A DNA stretch of 64,000 nucleotides, taken from the NCBI RefSeq assembly GCF_003072125.1, contig NZ_QCYH01000009.1, positions 1 through 64,000 of the forward strand. Reading direction: 5' to 3'. Positions 25,355 to 34,698 of this stretch are shown piece by piece. The notes beneath the pieces were generated by a model. The model did no database searches, was not told the origin of the DNA, and saw nothing but the letters and a program-made list of their open reading frames with translations. Both the position numbers and the translations under genes were made by a program. Every line of letters starts with the position of its first letter. Position 1 is the first letter of the stretch. The stretch comes from Pelagivirga sediminicola. Lineage in GTDB: Bacteria; Pseudomonadota; Alphaproteobacteria; Rhodobacterales; Rhodobacteraceae.

Positions 25355-26394
25355 AACGGCATGGGATGCGCGCGATGGGCGGTGTCGATCTCGTCCAGAA
25401 CCTCGGTCGACAGGGTGAGGTCCGCCGCGCCCAGCGCCAGGTCCAGTTGCTCCATCGTGGTCGCGCCGAAGATCGAGGACGCCATGAAGGGCCGCGTCAG
25501 CGTCCAGGCCAGCGCCATCTGCGACGGGTCCAGCCCGTGGCGCGCGGCGATGTCCAGATACGCCTGCACGGCGGCAAAGGCGCGCGTCGTCGTGCGCCCG
25601 CCCAGATCGTCGACGATGGACCTGCGCGAGCCCGCGGGCACGGCGCCGCCCTGATACTTGCCGCTCAAAAGCCCCGTCGCGAGGGGCGAATAGGCCAGCA
25701 GGCCCACATCCTCGTGGGCGCTCAGCTCGGCCAGATCGGTGTCATAAAGGCGGCACAGCAGCGAATATTCGTTCTGGAGGCTGGCCACGCGCGGCCAGCC
25801 GTTTGCCTCGGCAAGGCGCAGGAATTGCGCGGTGCCCCAGGCGGATTCGTTCGACAGCCCCACATGGCCGATCGTGCCGCGCGCCACCTCGGCGGCCAGC
25901 GTCTCCAGCGTTTCGGCGATATTGTCCAGCACGGCGGCAGTATCCTGGCCCGACGGATCATAAGCCCAGTTCTGGCGGAACATATAGCTGCCGCGATTGG
26001 GCCAGTGCAGCTGATAAAGGTCGATGTGATCGGTCTGAAGGCGCTTCAGCGAGCCTTCGACAGCCTGCGGAATCGTCTGCGCCGTGATCGGCGCGCCGCC
26101 CCGGACATAACTCATGCCCGGCCCGTTGATCTTGCTGGCGATGATGACATCGCGGCGGCGCCCGGTGGCCGCCAGCCACGTGCCGATCACCTCCTCGGTG
26201 CGGCCTTGGGTTTCGGCGGTCTTGGGCGCGACGGGATACATCTCGGCGGTGTCGATGAAGTTGATGCCGCGCTCCAGCGCGCGGTCGATCTGGGCGTGGC
26301 CCTCGGCCTCGGTGTTCTGGGTGCCCCAGGTCATCGAGCCCAGGCACAGCTCGGACACCATCAGGCCGGTGCGGCCAAGGGAGTTCATCTTCAT
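25351..26394 (-). CDS. Aldo/keto reductase
   Basis: 347-residue NADPH-dependent oxidoreductase with the AKR catalytic tetrad in context: Asp and Tyr in NFIDTAEMYP, Lys in IIASKING and His in YQLHWPNR. The C-terminal cofactor segment reads SSIFGATTMEQL. It is closest in layout to the YajO/Tas-like group. The physiological substrate is unknown. I chose ATG 26394 (MKMNSLGRTG), which gives the family N-terminus. AGGA lies upstream. Confidence 0.9.
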   Translation of the reverse strand: MKMNSLGRTGLMVSELCLGSMTWGTQNTEAEGHAQIDRALERGINFIDTAEMYPVAPKTAETQGRTEEVIGTWLAATGRRRDVIIASKINGPGMSYVRGGAPITAQTIPQAVEGSLKRLQTDHIDLYQLHWPNRGSYMFRQNWAYDPSGQDTAAVLDNIAETLETLAAEVARGTIGHVGLSNESAWGTAQFLRLAEANGWPRVASLQNEYSLLCRLYDTDLAELSAHEDVGLLAYSPLATGLLSGKYQGGAVPAGSRRSIVDDLGGRTTTRAFAAVQAYLDIAARHGLDPSQMALAWTLTRPFMASSIFGATTMEQLDLALGAADLTLSTEVLDEIDTAHRAHPMPF

Positions 26395-26531
26395 CGCGGC
26401 AAGTCCTTTTACTTTTGCGCGGCACCCTAGCGAATTGCCGCGGGCCGTCACGCGCAAAATAGGCCGGGGCAGTCCTCAGACCGCTACGCCTATTGCTGGA
26501 CACGGGCGCGGGGCATGATTAGATCGCGTTC

Positions 26532-27008
26532 ATGGCACAAAAAGACGAAAACAAGAATTACAAGGTAATCGCCGAGAACCGGCGCGCCCGGTACGATTAC
26601 GCCATCGAGGACGATATCGAATGCGGTATCATCCTTGAGGGGTCCGAGGTGAAATCCCTGCGCGAGGGCGGCGCGAACATTGCCGAAAGCTATGCCAGCG
26701 TCGAGGATGGCGAGCTGTGGCTGGTGAACAGCTATATCGCGCCCTACAAGCAGGCCAAGACCTTCGGCCACGAAGAAAAGCGCAAGCGCAAGCTGCTGGT
26801 GTCGCGGCGCGAGATGGCGCGGCTGTGGTCGGACACGCAGCGCAAGGGCATGACGCTGGTGCCGCTGGTGATGTATTTCAATCATCGCGGGCTGGCCAAG
26901 CTGAAGATCGGCATCGCCAAGGGCAAGAAGAACCACGACAAGCGCGAGAGCGAGGCCAAGCGTGACTGGGGCCGTCAAAAGCAGCGTCTGCTGAAGGATC
27001 ACCGCTGA
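26532..27008 (+). CDS. smpB: SsrA-binding protein SmpB
   Basis: 158 residues, normal length. It carries the family features [28 protein letters not shown] and [20 protein letters not shown], and a basic C-terminal tail. SmpB binds tmRNA and delivers it to stalled ribosomes for trans-translation. The tmRNA gene itself is not in the window. No strong ribosome binding site is visible before ATG 26532, but the N-terminus is right for the family. The stop overlaps the next small gene by one base. Confidence 0.97.
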   Translation: MAQKDENKNYKVIAENRRARYDYAIEDDIECGIILEGSEVKSLREGGANIAESYASVEDGELWLVNSYIAPYKQAKTFGHEEKRKRKLLVSRREMARLWSDTQRKGMTLVPLVMYFNHRGLAKLKIGIAKGKKNHDKRESEAKRDWGRQKQRLLKDHR

Positions 27009-27256
27009 TGGAGATGCTGGCGGCGATGTTTTGCGGCGCGGTGGGCGGCGCGGCATTGCGGCGCGGCGCGCTGGCCCTGCCGGTCGCGACCGTGCTGGGC
27101 ATCATTGCGGGCGCGGCGGCGTGGTATCTGCTGGGGCTGGTCGGGCCGGGTCTGAAGGCCGGGCCCCTGGCGTCGATGCATGCGGCGGCGGGCGCCGCGG
27201 CCGGCGCCGGGCTGGCCGCGCTCGCCGGAGCGGTGCGGCGCCGCGCGGGCGGCTGA
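27008..27256 (+). CDS. Small hydrophobic protein of unknown function
   Basis: 82 residues, glycine- and alanine-rich, with two or three possible membrane helices and a basic end (RRRAGG). The ATG shares one base with the smpB stop. I recognise no family. The coupling to smpB and the hydrophobic pattern suggest a real gene, but GC-rich random frames can look similar. Confidence 0.55.
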   Translation: MEMLAAMFCGAVGGAALRRGALALPVATVLGIIAGAAAWYLLGLVGPGLKAGPLASMHAAAGAAAGAGLAALAGAVRRRAGG

Positions 27257-27316
27257 TGCGCTTGCCTTGACGGCGGGGCGCATATAGTCAGGATATAGCT
27301 GAAAAGAGGGGCTGAT

Positions 27317-28174
27317 ATGGCAAACGACGATCCGGGAATTCTGGTCTCGACCGCGTGGCTGGCCGCGCATCTGAAGGATCCCGACCTGCGGATTCTGGAC
27401 GCGACGTGGTTCCTGCCGGGCACGCAGCGCGATGCACGGGAAGAATACGAGGCCGCCCATATTCCCGGCGCGCGTTTCTTCGATATCGAGGAAATCAGCG
27501 ATCACCGCTCGGACCTGCCGCATATGGCGCCCGCGACCGAGAAATTCATGTCGCGCCTGCGCGCCATGGGTGTCGGCGACGGCCATCAGGTGGTGGTCTA
27601 TGACACGCATGGCCTGTTTTCGGCCGCGCGCGTGTGGTGGCTGTTCAAGCTGATGGGCCAGCGCAACATCGCCGTGCTGGATGGCGGCTTGCCCAAATGG
27701 CAGGCCGAGGGGCGCCCGACCGAAGACATGGCCCCCATCGTGCGCGACCGGCACATGACGGTGCGCCGGCAGAACCAGATGGTGAAGGATGTCACGCAGA
27801 TGGCCGCCGCCTCCAAGCTGGGCGATCACACCATTCTGGACGCCCGGCCCGCCGCACGTTTTCGCGGCGAGGCGCCCGAGCCGCGCGAAGGGCTGCGCCG
27901 CGGCCACATCCCCGGATCGCGCAACGTGCCGCATACCGACCTTCTGAACGAGGACGGCACGATGAAGGATCCCGACGCCCTGCGCGCCGTGTTCGAGGCC
28001 GCGGGCGCCGATCTGGACAAGCCGGTCATCACCACCTGCGGATCGGGCACGACGGCGGCGATCATCAACCTTGCGCTGGAGCGGATCGGCGTGACGGATC
28101 ATGCGCTCTATGACGGATCGTGGTCCGAATGGGGCGCCTTCCCGACGGTCCCGGTCGCTACCGGGGACGCCTGA
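27317..28174 (+). CDS. sseA: 3-mercaptopyruvate sulfurtransferase
   Basis: 285 residues with two rhodanese domains (about 8-135 and 165-283). The active-site Cys is Cys241 in the loop CGSGTTAA, the SseA/MST-type loop rather than the rhodanese CRKG type. It moves sulfur from 3-mercaptopyruvate to thiol acceptors or cyanide. AGAGGGG lies seven bases before the ATG. The aminotransferase gene starts one base after its stop, which suggests that the pair handles cysteine-derived mercaptopyruvate. Confidence 0.93.
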   Translation: MANDDPGILVSTAWLAAHLKDPDLRILDATWFLPGTQRDAREEYEAAHIPGARFFDIEEISDHRSDLPHMAPATEKFMSRLRAMGVGDGHQVVVYDTHGLFSAARVWWLFKLMGQRNIAVLDGGLPKWQAEGRPTEDMAPIVRDRHMTVRRQNQMVKDVTQMAAASKLGDHTILDARPAARFRGEAPEPREGLRRGHIPGSRNVPHTDLLNEDGTMKDPDALRAVFEAAGADLDKPVITTCGSGTTAAIINLALERIGVTDHALYDGSWSEWGAFPTVPVATGDA

Positions 28175-28175
28175 C

Positions 28176-29360
28176 ATGCTGCACCTGCTGGCGCCGCAAA
28201 CCGCTGACGGCATCCTCAAGCTGAAGGAGCAGCTCGCGGGCGACAGCCGGGCGCACAAGATCGATCTGGGCGTCGGCGTCTACAAGGACGAAGGCGGCGC
28301 CACTCCGATCATGCGCAGCATCAAGGCGGCCGAGCAACGGCTCTGGCAGGCCGAGGATACCAAGACCTATACATCCCTGCCCGGCGATCCGGCCTATCTG
28401 GACGCGATGCGCCGCCTGATCCTGGGCAGCGACGTGGCCGAAAGCCGCGTGGCCGCCATCGCCACGCCCGGCGGCACCGGCGCGGTGCGCCAGGGGTTCG
28501 AGCTTTTGCAGATGGCGCGCCCCGGCGCGCGCGTCTTCGTGACCGATTCGACCTGGACCAACCACCTGAGCATCCTTGCCCATCTGGGGATCGAGGCCGT
28601 GCCGTTCCGCTATTACGATCCGGCCACCCATGCCGTTGACACGGATGGCATGCTGGCGGATCTGGCGCAGCTTGAGGCCGGGGATGCAGTGCTTCTGCAT
28701 GGCTGCTGCCACAACCCGACCGGCGCGGATCCGGACCCGGAAGGCTGGCGCGCGCTGATCGAGGTGATGAACGCGCGCGGCGCCGTGCCGGTGATCGATC
28801 TGGCCTATCAGGGCTTCGGCGACGGGATCGATGCGGACGCCGCCGCCACGCGCGCCATTGCAGATGGCTGCGCGCAGGTGCTGATCGCGGCCAGCTGCTC
28901 GAAGAATTTCGGCATCTACCGCGAGCGGACCGGCATCCTGATGGCGATCATGCAGGACGCGGGCCTGCGCGCGCAGGCGCAAGGCGCGCTGACGCATCTG
29001 AACCGGCAAAGCTATTCCTTTCCGCCCGATCACGGCGCGCGGCTGGTGACGATGGTGCTGGACGATCCGGCCCTGCGCGCCGACTGGCAGGCCGAGCTGG
29101 AGGGCATGCGCGCGCGCATGATGTCCCTGCGCACCGATCTGGCGCAGGCGCTCGCCGAGGCGTCGGGCTCGGACCGCTTTGCCTATCTGACGCATCATCG
29201 CGGCATGTTCTCGCGCATCGGCGCCAGCCCCGGGCAGGTCGACAGGCTGCGCGATGAGCACGCCATCTACATGGTCGGCGACGGGCGCATCAACATCGCC
29301 GGGCTGAACGCGCGCGACATACCCGCGCTCACGCGCGCGATGCTGGATGTGGGTCTCTGA
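28176..29360 (+). CDS. Aspartate/aromatic amino acid aminotransferase (class Ia)
   Basis: 394-residue PLP enzyme of the AspC/TyrB group. It has HGCCHNPTGADPD (near residue 180), and the PLP lysine lies in SCSKNFGIYRERTG. The C-terminal substrate arginine is in a GRINIAGL context. It transfers amino groups between aspartate or aromatic amino acids and 2-oxoglutarate. AspC-type enzymes also transaminate cysteine to 3-mercaptopyruvate, which the upstream sseA product uses. Start at ATG 28176, one base after the sseA stop. The longer frame runs inside sseA. Confidence 0.92.
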   Translation: MLHLLAPQTADGILKLKEQLAGDSRAHKIDLGVGVYKDEGGATPIMRSIKAAEQRLWQAEDTKTYTSLPGDPAYLDAMRRLILGSDVAESRVAAIATPGGTGAVRQGFELLQMARPGARVFVTDSTWTNHLSILAHLGIEAVPFRYYDPATHAVDTDGMLADLAQLEAGDAVLLHGCCHNPTGADPDPEGWRALIEVMNARGAVPVIDLAYQGFGDGIDADAAATRAIADGCAQVLIAASCSKNFGIYRERTGILMAIMQDAGLRAQAQGALTHLNRQSYSFPPDHGARLVTMVLDDPALRADWQAELEGMRARMMSLRTDLAQALAEASGSDRFAYLTHHRGMFSRIGASPGQVDRLRDEHAIYMVGDGRINIAGLNARDIPALTRAMLDVGL

Positions 29361-29399
29361 CGGCTTGCACCGCCGCGCGCCTTGGCGTTTAGTGCGCCC

Positions 29400-30500
29400 A
29401 TGTCCGATACACGCACAACCCGCCTGATCCAGTCGCTGCCCGCCGCCGTTCCCTTTGTCGGGCCCGAAACGATGGAGCGCGCGCGCGGCGCGCCCTTTGC
29501 CGCGCGCCTTGGCGCGAATGAAAGCGTCTTCGGCCCCTCGCCCAAGGCGCTGGACGCGATGAAGGCCGCCTGTGACGAGATCTGGAAATACCCCGACTCG
29601 ACCAGTTTCGATCTGCGCCACGCGCTGGCCGCGCAGAACGGTATCGCGCCCGAAAATATCGTCGTGGGCGAAGGCATTGACGGGCTGCTGGGATACCTCG
29701 TGCGCCTGATGATCGCGCCGGGCGATGCGGTGGTCACGTCGGATGGCGCCTATCCCACGTTCAACTACCATGTCACCGGCCATGGCGGCACGCTGCACAA
29801 GGTGCCCTATCGCGACGATTTCGAAGATCCCGCCGCCCTGATGGCGCGCGCCGCCGAAGTGGGGGCCAAGCTGGTCTATCTGGCGAACCCGGACAACCCG
29901 ATGGGCACGTGGCATGACGGGGACGCGATCACTGCCGCGCTCGATGCGCTGCCCGAGGACGCGCTGCTGGTCCTGGACGAGGCTTATGTCGAATTTGCCC
30001 CCGCCGCCGCGCCTGTCGCCATCGACGATGCGCTCGTGATCCGCATGCGCACCTTCTCCAAGGCGCATGGGCTGGCGGGCGCGCGTGTCGGCTATGCCAT
30101 GGGGCCTGCCCCGCTGATCGCGGAGTTCGAGAAGATCCGCAATCATTTCGGCATGAACCGTGCGGCGCAGGTCGGCGCGCTGGCCGCGCTTGAGGACACC
30201 CGTTGGCTGGCCCATGTGCAGGCCAAGGTTGCCGCCGCGCGGGAGGAGATCACGCGCATCGCCGCTCGGAACGGACTGAGCGCGATCCCCTCGGCCACCA
30301 ATTTCGTCAGCGTGGATTGCGGCAGGGACGGCGATTTCGCCCGCGCCGTGCTGGAGGCGCTGGGTCGGCAGGGCGTTTTCGTGCGGATGCCCTTCGCGGT
30401 GCCGCAAAACCGCTGCATCCGCATCAGTTGCGGCACGCCCGCCGATCTGGCGCTGTTGGCGGACGCACTGCCCCGCGCACTGGCCGAGGCTGGCCGCTAA
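29400..30500 (+). CDS. HisC-like class I/II aminotransferase
   Basis: 366 residues with the histidinol-phosphate aminotransferase fold: an ANESVFGPSP start motif, LANPDNPMGTW, DEAYVEFAP, and the PLP lysine in TFSKAHGLAGARVGY. It could be a true HisC or a related aromatic aminotransferase. No his genes lie nearby, so histidine biosynthesis is not assured. Start taken at ATG 29400. A TTG six codons earlier is possible. It converges with a class V aminotransferase, sharing four bases at the stops. Confidence 0.88.
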   Translation: MSDTRTTRLIQSLPAAVPFVGPETMERARGAPFAARLGANESVFGPSPKALDAMKAACDEIWKYPDSTSFDLRHALAAQNGIAPENIVVGEGIDGLLGYLVRLMIAPGDAVVTSDGAYPTFNYHVTGHGGTLHKVPYRDDFEDPAALMARAAEVGAKLVYLANPDNPMGTWHDGDAITAALDALPEDALLVLDEAYVEFAPAAAPVAIDDALVIRMRTFSKAHGLAGARVGYAMGPAPLIAEFEKIRNHFGMNRAAQVGALAALEDTRWLAHVQAKVAAAREEITRIAARNGLSAIPSATNFVSVDCGRDGDFARAVLEALGRQGVFVRMPFAVPQNRCIRISCGTPADLALLADALPRALAEAGR

Positions 30501-31714
30501 GACCCGCCGATCACCGCCGCCGCCGCGCCCAGTGCGCCGGAGCCGTGCGGGATGTCCAGCGCGACCAGCCCCGCCTCGATACTGGCCAGAACGCCCAGCA
30601 CCATATGCGCGTTGACATGACCCATATGCCCGATGCGAAAGAACCCGTGCCACGCCGGATCGCCCGGCTCGGCCATGCCAAGGCCGATGCCCAGCGTGAC
30701 GCCTGCCTCGGCCTCCAGCCAGTTGCGCAGATCGCTTGCACGCGGCGCGGGCAGCGACAGCGCAGTGACCGCACGGCTGCGATGGGCCGGATCGGCCATG
30801 TTCATCGCCAGCGCGCCGCCTTCGGCCCATATCCCGCACGCCGCCCAGATCGCGCGGGCGAGGCGGTCGTGGCGCGCCCATACGCCTTCCATCCCCTCGG
30901 CGTGGATCATGTCCAGCGCCGCGCGCAGGCCATAAAGGTGATGCGTCGGCGCGGTGCCGAAAAAATACTGATAGAACTGATCGGGCGCCGCGCGCAGCGT
31001 CCAGTCCCAGTATGGGCTGACGCGCTCCAACCTTTGCCGCGCCTCGGCCGCCTTGTCGCTGAAGAAAACGAAGGCAAGGCCCGGCGGCATCATCAGCCCC
31101 TTCTGGCTGGCCGTGACGGCGATATCGACGCCCCATGCGTCCATCTCGAACCGGTCGCATGCGAAGGAGGCAATGCAATCGGCCATCAGCAGCGCGGGAT
31201 GGCCCGCCGCATCCAGCGCCGCGCGCACCGCCGCCAGATCGCTGAGCGCCGAGCTGGACGTGTCCACATGCGTGGCGACCACGAGCTTGATCCGGTGGGC
31301 GGTATCGGCGCGCAGCGCCTCTTCGACCTGCGCCGCGTCGATGGGCGCCGCGCGGCCGAAATCCATGCGCGTGACGTCCGCGCCCATCTGCGCCGCCATA
31401 TCGGCCCAGCCATGTCCGAACCGCCCGGTGATCAGCGCCAGCACACCGTCCCCCGCCGCCAGCACGTTGGCAAAACCGGCCTCCCAAGCGCCATGACCGT
31501 TGGCGATGTAGATCGCGGCATGATGCGCGGTGCGCGCGGCGCGCTTGAGGTCCGGCAGCAGCGTATCGGCCATGTCGATCAGCGCGCCCGCATAGATATT
31601 GGGCGACGCCGCGTGCATCGCGTTCAGCACCCGGTCCGGCACCACCGAGGGGCCGGGAATGGCAAGGTAGCTGCGCCCGCCCGCCAATGCGCCGCGCTCG
31701 TCTGGTCCGCTCAT
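30497..31714 (-). CDS. Class V aminotransferase (alanine/serine-glyoxylate type)
   Basis: 405-residue PLP enzyme. The PLP lysine is in VTASQKGLMMPPGLAFV (near residue 200), preceded by the ADCIASFACD segment. The opening (IPGPSVVPDRVLNAM) is typical of alanine-glyoxylate, serine-glyoxylate or purine catabolism transaminases. Roseobacter homologues may also act on other amines. The ATG at 31714 follows a GGGAGAAGG-type ribosome binding site. The ghrA-like reductase at 48263 could use the same glyoxylate/hydroxypyruvate pool, but it is far away. Confidence 0.88.
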   Translation of the reverse strand: MSGPDERGALAGGRSYLAIPGPSVVPDRVLNAMHAASPNIYAGALIDMADTLLPDLKRAARTAHHAAIYIANGHGAWEAGFANVLAAGDGVLALITGRFGHGWADMAAQMGADVTRMDFGRAAPIDAAQVEEALRADTAHRIKLVVATHVDTSSSALSDLAAVRAALDAAGHPALLMADCIASFACDRFEMDAWGVDIAVTASQKGLMMPPGLAFVFFSDKAAEARQRLERVSPYWDWTLRAAPDQFYQYFFGTAPTHHLYGLRAALDMIHAEGMEGVWARHDRLARAIWAACGIWAEGGALAMNMADPAHRSRAVTALSLPAPRASDLRNWLEAEAGVTLGIGLGMAEPGDPAWHGFFRIGHMGHVNAHMVLGVLASIEAGLVALDIPHGSGALGAAAAVIGGS

Positions 31715-31848
31715 CGCCTTCTCCCTTCGGCCGCCATGTCCGCGCAGATTTGCCGGCGCCCGCGCCCGCGTCAATCCACCCGCATCGCTTGCCTTGCCGG
31801 GCGCTGGCGTCTAGACCCTGACATTCCTGACGCAGCGCCGAGGCCCGC

Positions 31849-32532
31849 ATGACTCTCTTCCAGAAACTAGCCGAATGGGAGCGGAACCTGCGCCAATCCT
31901 ACAACACGGACCTCTCGACGCCCGAAAACCGGCGCCGCGCGCATATCTACAACCTGTGGTTCGATCATGCCATCCTGCGCGGCATCTGGACCAACCAGTA
32001 CGAGGTGGCGCCGGGCGTCTGGCGCTCGAACCATCCGACGCATAAACGCTTTGCCCGGCTCAAGAAGATGGGCGTCAAATCCATCCTCAACCTGCGCGGC
32101 GCTGCGGGCGCCGCACATTACCTGACCGAAAAGGAAAGCTGCGCCGCGCTGGGGCTGACCCTTGTGGACGTGACGCTGCACGCGCGCTATGCCGCCCCGC
32201 CCGAAGACATCCAGGCGGTCATCGACGCCTTCCGCACCATCGAGCGTCCGTTCGTGATGCATTGCAAATCGGGCGCCGACCGGGCCGGATTTGCCTCTGC
32301 CATCTATCTCATGGTGATCGAAGGGCGCCCGGTGGCCGAGGCGCGCCGCATGCTGGGCCTGCGGTTCCTGCATGTGCGCCGCTCGCGCACCGGGGTGCTG
32401 GACTACATCCTGGATCTGTTCGAGGCCCGCCAGCGCGAGACTGGCATCGGCTTTGAAGAGTGGGTGCGGACCGAATACGACAACACCGCCGTTCAGGCCG
32501 ATTTTGACGCCCGCTTCAAGCCCTGGTTCTGA
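31849..32532 (+). CDS. Protein tyrosine phosphatase-like protein
   Basis: 227 residues of the dual-specificity/PTP superfamily. The P-loop reads HCKSGADRAG, with Cys139 and Arg145 as the catalytic pair. A basic, tryptophan-rich N-terminus precedes it. Proteins of this type in Rhodobacteraceae are annotated only as tyrosine protein phosphatases, and the substrate is unknown. The last 17 bases overlap the end of the convergent GAPDH gene. Confidence 0.87.
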   Translation: MTLFQKLAEWERNLRQSYNTDLSTPENRRRAHIYNLWFDHAILRGIWTNQYEVAPGVWRSNHPTHKRFARLKKMGVKSILNLRGAAGAAHYLTEKESCAALGLTLVDVTLHARYAAPPEDIQAVIDAFRTIERPFVMHCKSGADRAGFASAIYLMVIEGRPVAEARRMLGLRFLHVRRSRTGVLDYILDLFEARQRETGIGFEEWVRTEYDNTAVQADFDARFKPWF

Positions 32533-33535
32533 GCCGCGCGCCGATCCGTGCCGCCATGTCCAGCATGCGGCACGAAAAGCCCCACTCGTTGTCATACCAG
32601 CCAAAGACGCGGACAAGGCCGCCCGCCGCGATGGATGTCTCGCGCCCGCACATGATGATCGATTCGGGCCGCGCGCGCAGATCGGACGACACCAGCGGCT
32701 TGTCGGTCCAGCCGAAAACCCCCGCATGGGGCCCGTCCTGCGCCGCCTCGCGCAGGACCGCGTTGACATCGGCCGCGGCGACGGGGCGCGCCGTCTGAAC
32801 GGTCAGGTCGATGCAGGAGACGCTGGCCGTCGGCACGCGGATCGCCCGCGCCTCGATCCGCCCGGCGAGCGCAGGCAGGACCAGCTCCATCTGGCCCCGC
32901 GCGCTGGTTGTCGTCGGCACCATCGACAGGGCGGCGGCGCGGCTGCGCTCCAGATTGCCGCGCGGCTTGTCCACGGTCGGCTGGCTGCCGGTATAGCAAT
33001 GCACCGTCGTCATCTGCCCCGACACGATCCCGAAGGCCGCGTCCAGAAGCCGCGCCAGCGGCGCCAGCGCGTTGGTGGTGCAGGACGCGTTCGAGATGAT
33101 CCGCTGATCGCCCAGCGCCTCCTCGTTCGCGCCCAGCACCAGCGTCACGTCGGCCTCCGCCGCCGGGCCCGAGACCAGAACCGCACGCGCCCCGGCCTGC
33201 AGCCCGCGTTCGGCCATGGCGCGCTTGCCGGCCATGCCAGTGCATTCCAGCACCAGATCGACACCGCTCAGATCCAGCTGGCGCAGATCCGGGACCGAGT
33301 GAAAGGCGACGGACCGGCCGTTCAGTATCAACGCCTCCGGCGCCACCTCGACCTTGCCCGGCCAAGTGCCATAGACACTGTCATATTCGAACAGATAGGC
33401 GCAGATCTCCAGCGGCTCGATCTCGTTGATCAGCACCAGCTCGATATCGGCGCGCCCCTTCAGCAGGATCCGCAGGATGGCGCGGCCGATCCGGCCAAAA
33501 CCGTTGATGGCAATCTTGACGGGGGGATGGGGCAT
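32516..33535 (-). CDS. Glyceraldehyde-3-phosphate dehydrogenase family protein (variant type)
   Basis: 339 residues with the GAPDH fold: INGFGRIGR at the NAD site, the catalytic Cys152 in SNASCTTN and a C-terminal WYDNEWGFS. The active-site histidine segment reads TTVHCYTGSQP instead of the canonical TIHAYTNDQ of glycolytic enzymes, and other parts resemble GAPDH paralogues found with ArsJ. No arsJ or glycolytic genes are beside it, so the role (glycolysis, erythrose-4-phosphate or arsenate-related) stays open. Start at ATG 33535 gives the normal N-terminus. Confidence 0.88.
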   Translation of the reverse strand: MPHPPVKIAINGFGRIGRAILRILLKGRADIELVLINEIEPLEICAYLFEYDSVYGTWPGKVEVAPEALILNGRSVAFHSVPDLRQLDLSGVDLVLECTGMAGKRAMAERGLQAGARAVLVSGPAAEADVTLVLGANEEALGDQRIISNASCTTNALAPLARLLDAAFGIVSGQMTTVHCYTGSQPTVDKPRGNLERSRAAALSMVPTTTSARGQMELVLPALAGRIEARAIRVPTASVSCIDLTVQTARPVAAADVNAVLREAAQDGPHAGVFGWTDKPLVSSDLRARPESIIMCGRETSIAAGGLVRVFGWYDNEWGFSCRMLDMAARIGARLRTRA

Positions 33536-33642
33536 CTTGTCTGTCTCCGGGGCGTGGACACGCAATCGTTAGCGCGCCCGAACCGCACCCGCCACCCCCG
33601 CTGGCACTTTCGTCGCGGCTCAGGCGATCGCGGCCAGAGCCC

Positions 33643-34464
33643 TCAGGGCAGGCTCAGCTGAATCAGCGCCTCGTGCAACTCGCGCCCCTCCAGCGTCAAC
33701 ACCGCGTCGATGAAGACCTTGCCGGCGCGGCAGGCGCGGCGATTGTCGACCGTCGGCAGGTTGGCGAAACTGTCCATGATGCGCGCGGCGTCAGGCTCCT
33801 GCGCGATATGGCGGCTGAGCGCGGCAAAAATCAGCGCCTCGGCGCGGGCCGCTCGTTTCGGCGTTGTTTTCAGCTGTCCGCGCGTGGCCCCCAGCTGCGC
33901 CGCGCGCAGCTGTATGCGGTAATAATTGCGCAAGCCCGCCGTGTTGAGCCGCGCGGCGGCGCGGGCGGTGGCATCGGCCATGCGGTCGGGCGCGAGGCTG
34001 CCGCGCACGGCCTGCCCGCAGATATGCACCGGCATCGCGCCAAGAACGGCCTGCTCGACCAGATAGTAATATTGCAACTCGACCAGCGGCAAATGCCCCA
34101 GCCCCTGGTCGATGACGCCCCACAAAAGGCCCTGCGCCCGCGCCATCGGCGCGCTGGTTCCGGCCCGCACGGCCATCACCCGGTCCGCGATATAGCCGGC
34201 GATGACAGGATCGCGCAGCATGTTCGCCGCGTGCTGTGTCGCCAGTTCCAGGTTTTCACCCTTGAAGCCCAGCTTGCTGAGGTCGGCGCGCACGGTCTCG
34301 TCCTCGTGCAGGCGGCCCAGAAGGCGGATCAGGTCGGCGCGGCTGACCGCTTCCTGCACGGTCTTGCCGCCGGACGCCGCCGCCATGGCCGCGCCGGACC
34401 ACGGCGCCGCCACCAGCAGCGCGCACAAGGCGGCGCGGAGAAGCGCGGAGAATTTCGATGGCAT
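33643..34464 (-). CDS. Secreted protein of unknown function
   Basis: 273 residues with a Sec signal peptide (about residues 1-28, ending AAMAA) and a mature helical, arginine- and alanine-rich domain. No family was recognised. It contains cysteines in HICGQ and RRACRAG that could form a disulfide. ATG 34464 is the plain choice. A TTG three codons upstream (34473) has GGGAGG at a better distance and may be the true start. It is divergent from panB. Confidence 0.65.
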   Translation of the reverse strand: MPSKFSALLRAALCALLVAAPWSGAAMAAASGGKTVQEAVSRADLIRLLGRLHEDETVRADLSKLGFKGENLELATQHAANMLRDPVIAGYIADRVMAVRAGTSAPMARAQGLLWGVIDQGLGHLPLVELQYYYLVEQAVLGAMPVHICGQAVRGSLAPDRMADATARAAARLNTAGLRNYYRIQLRAAQLGATRGQLKTTPKRAARAEALIFAALSRHIAQEPDAARIMDSFANLPTVDNRRACRAGKVFIDAVLTLEGRELHEALIQLSLP

Positions 34465-34698
34465 GTGCCGCAAGACGGGGCCTCCCAAGGGATCGGATAA
34501 CAAAGTGTCGCACGCGGGCGGGCGCCTGTCGCCCCCCGTTATATCACAAATAGGCCGCGCGAATCGCTGCACCACCCCTAGTGGTTTGCGCGCGACGTGC
34601 AAGCGCCCCGGCGGATCGCCGCCAGAATACATCAGTGGCACTTGCGGCGAAACCTTGCTAGGCATCGCCGCATCGCTACCAAATTCGAGGCCCGCCAG

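Noticed and set aside
28158..31850. 1230-codon minus-strand open frame
   Set aside because: Antisense to two aminotransferase genes and an out-of-frame shadow of the class V gene; no domain content.
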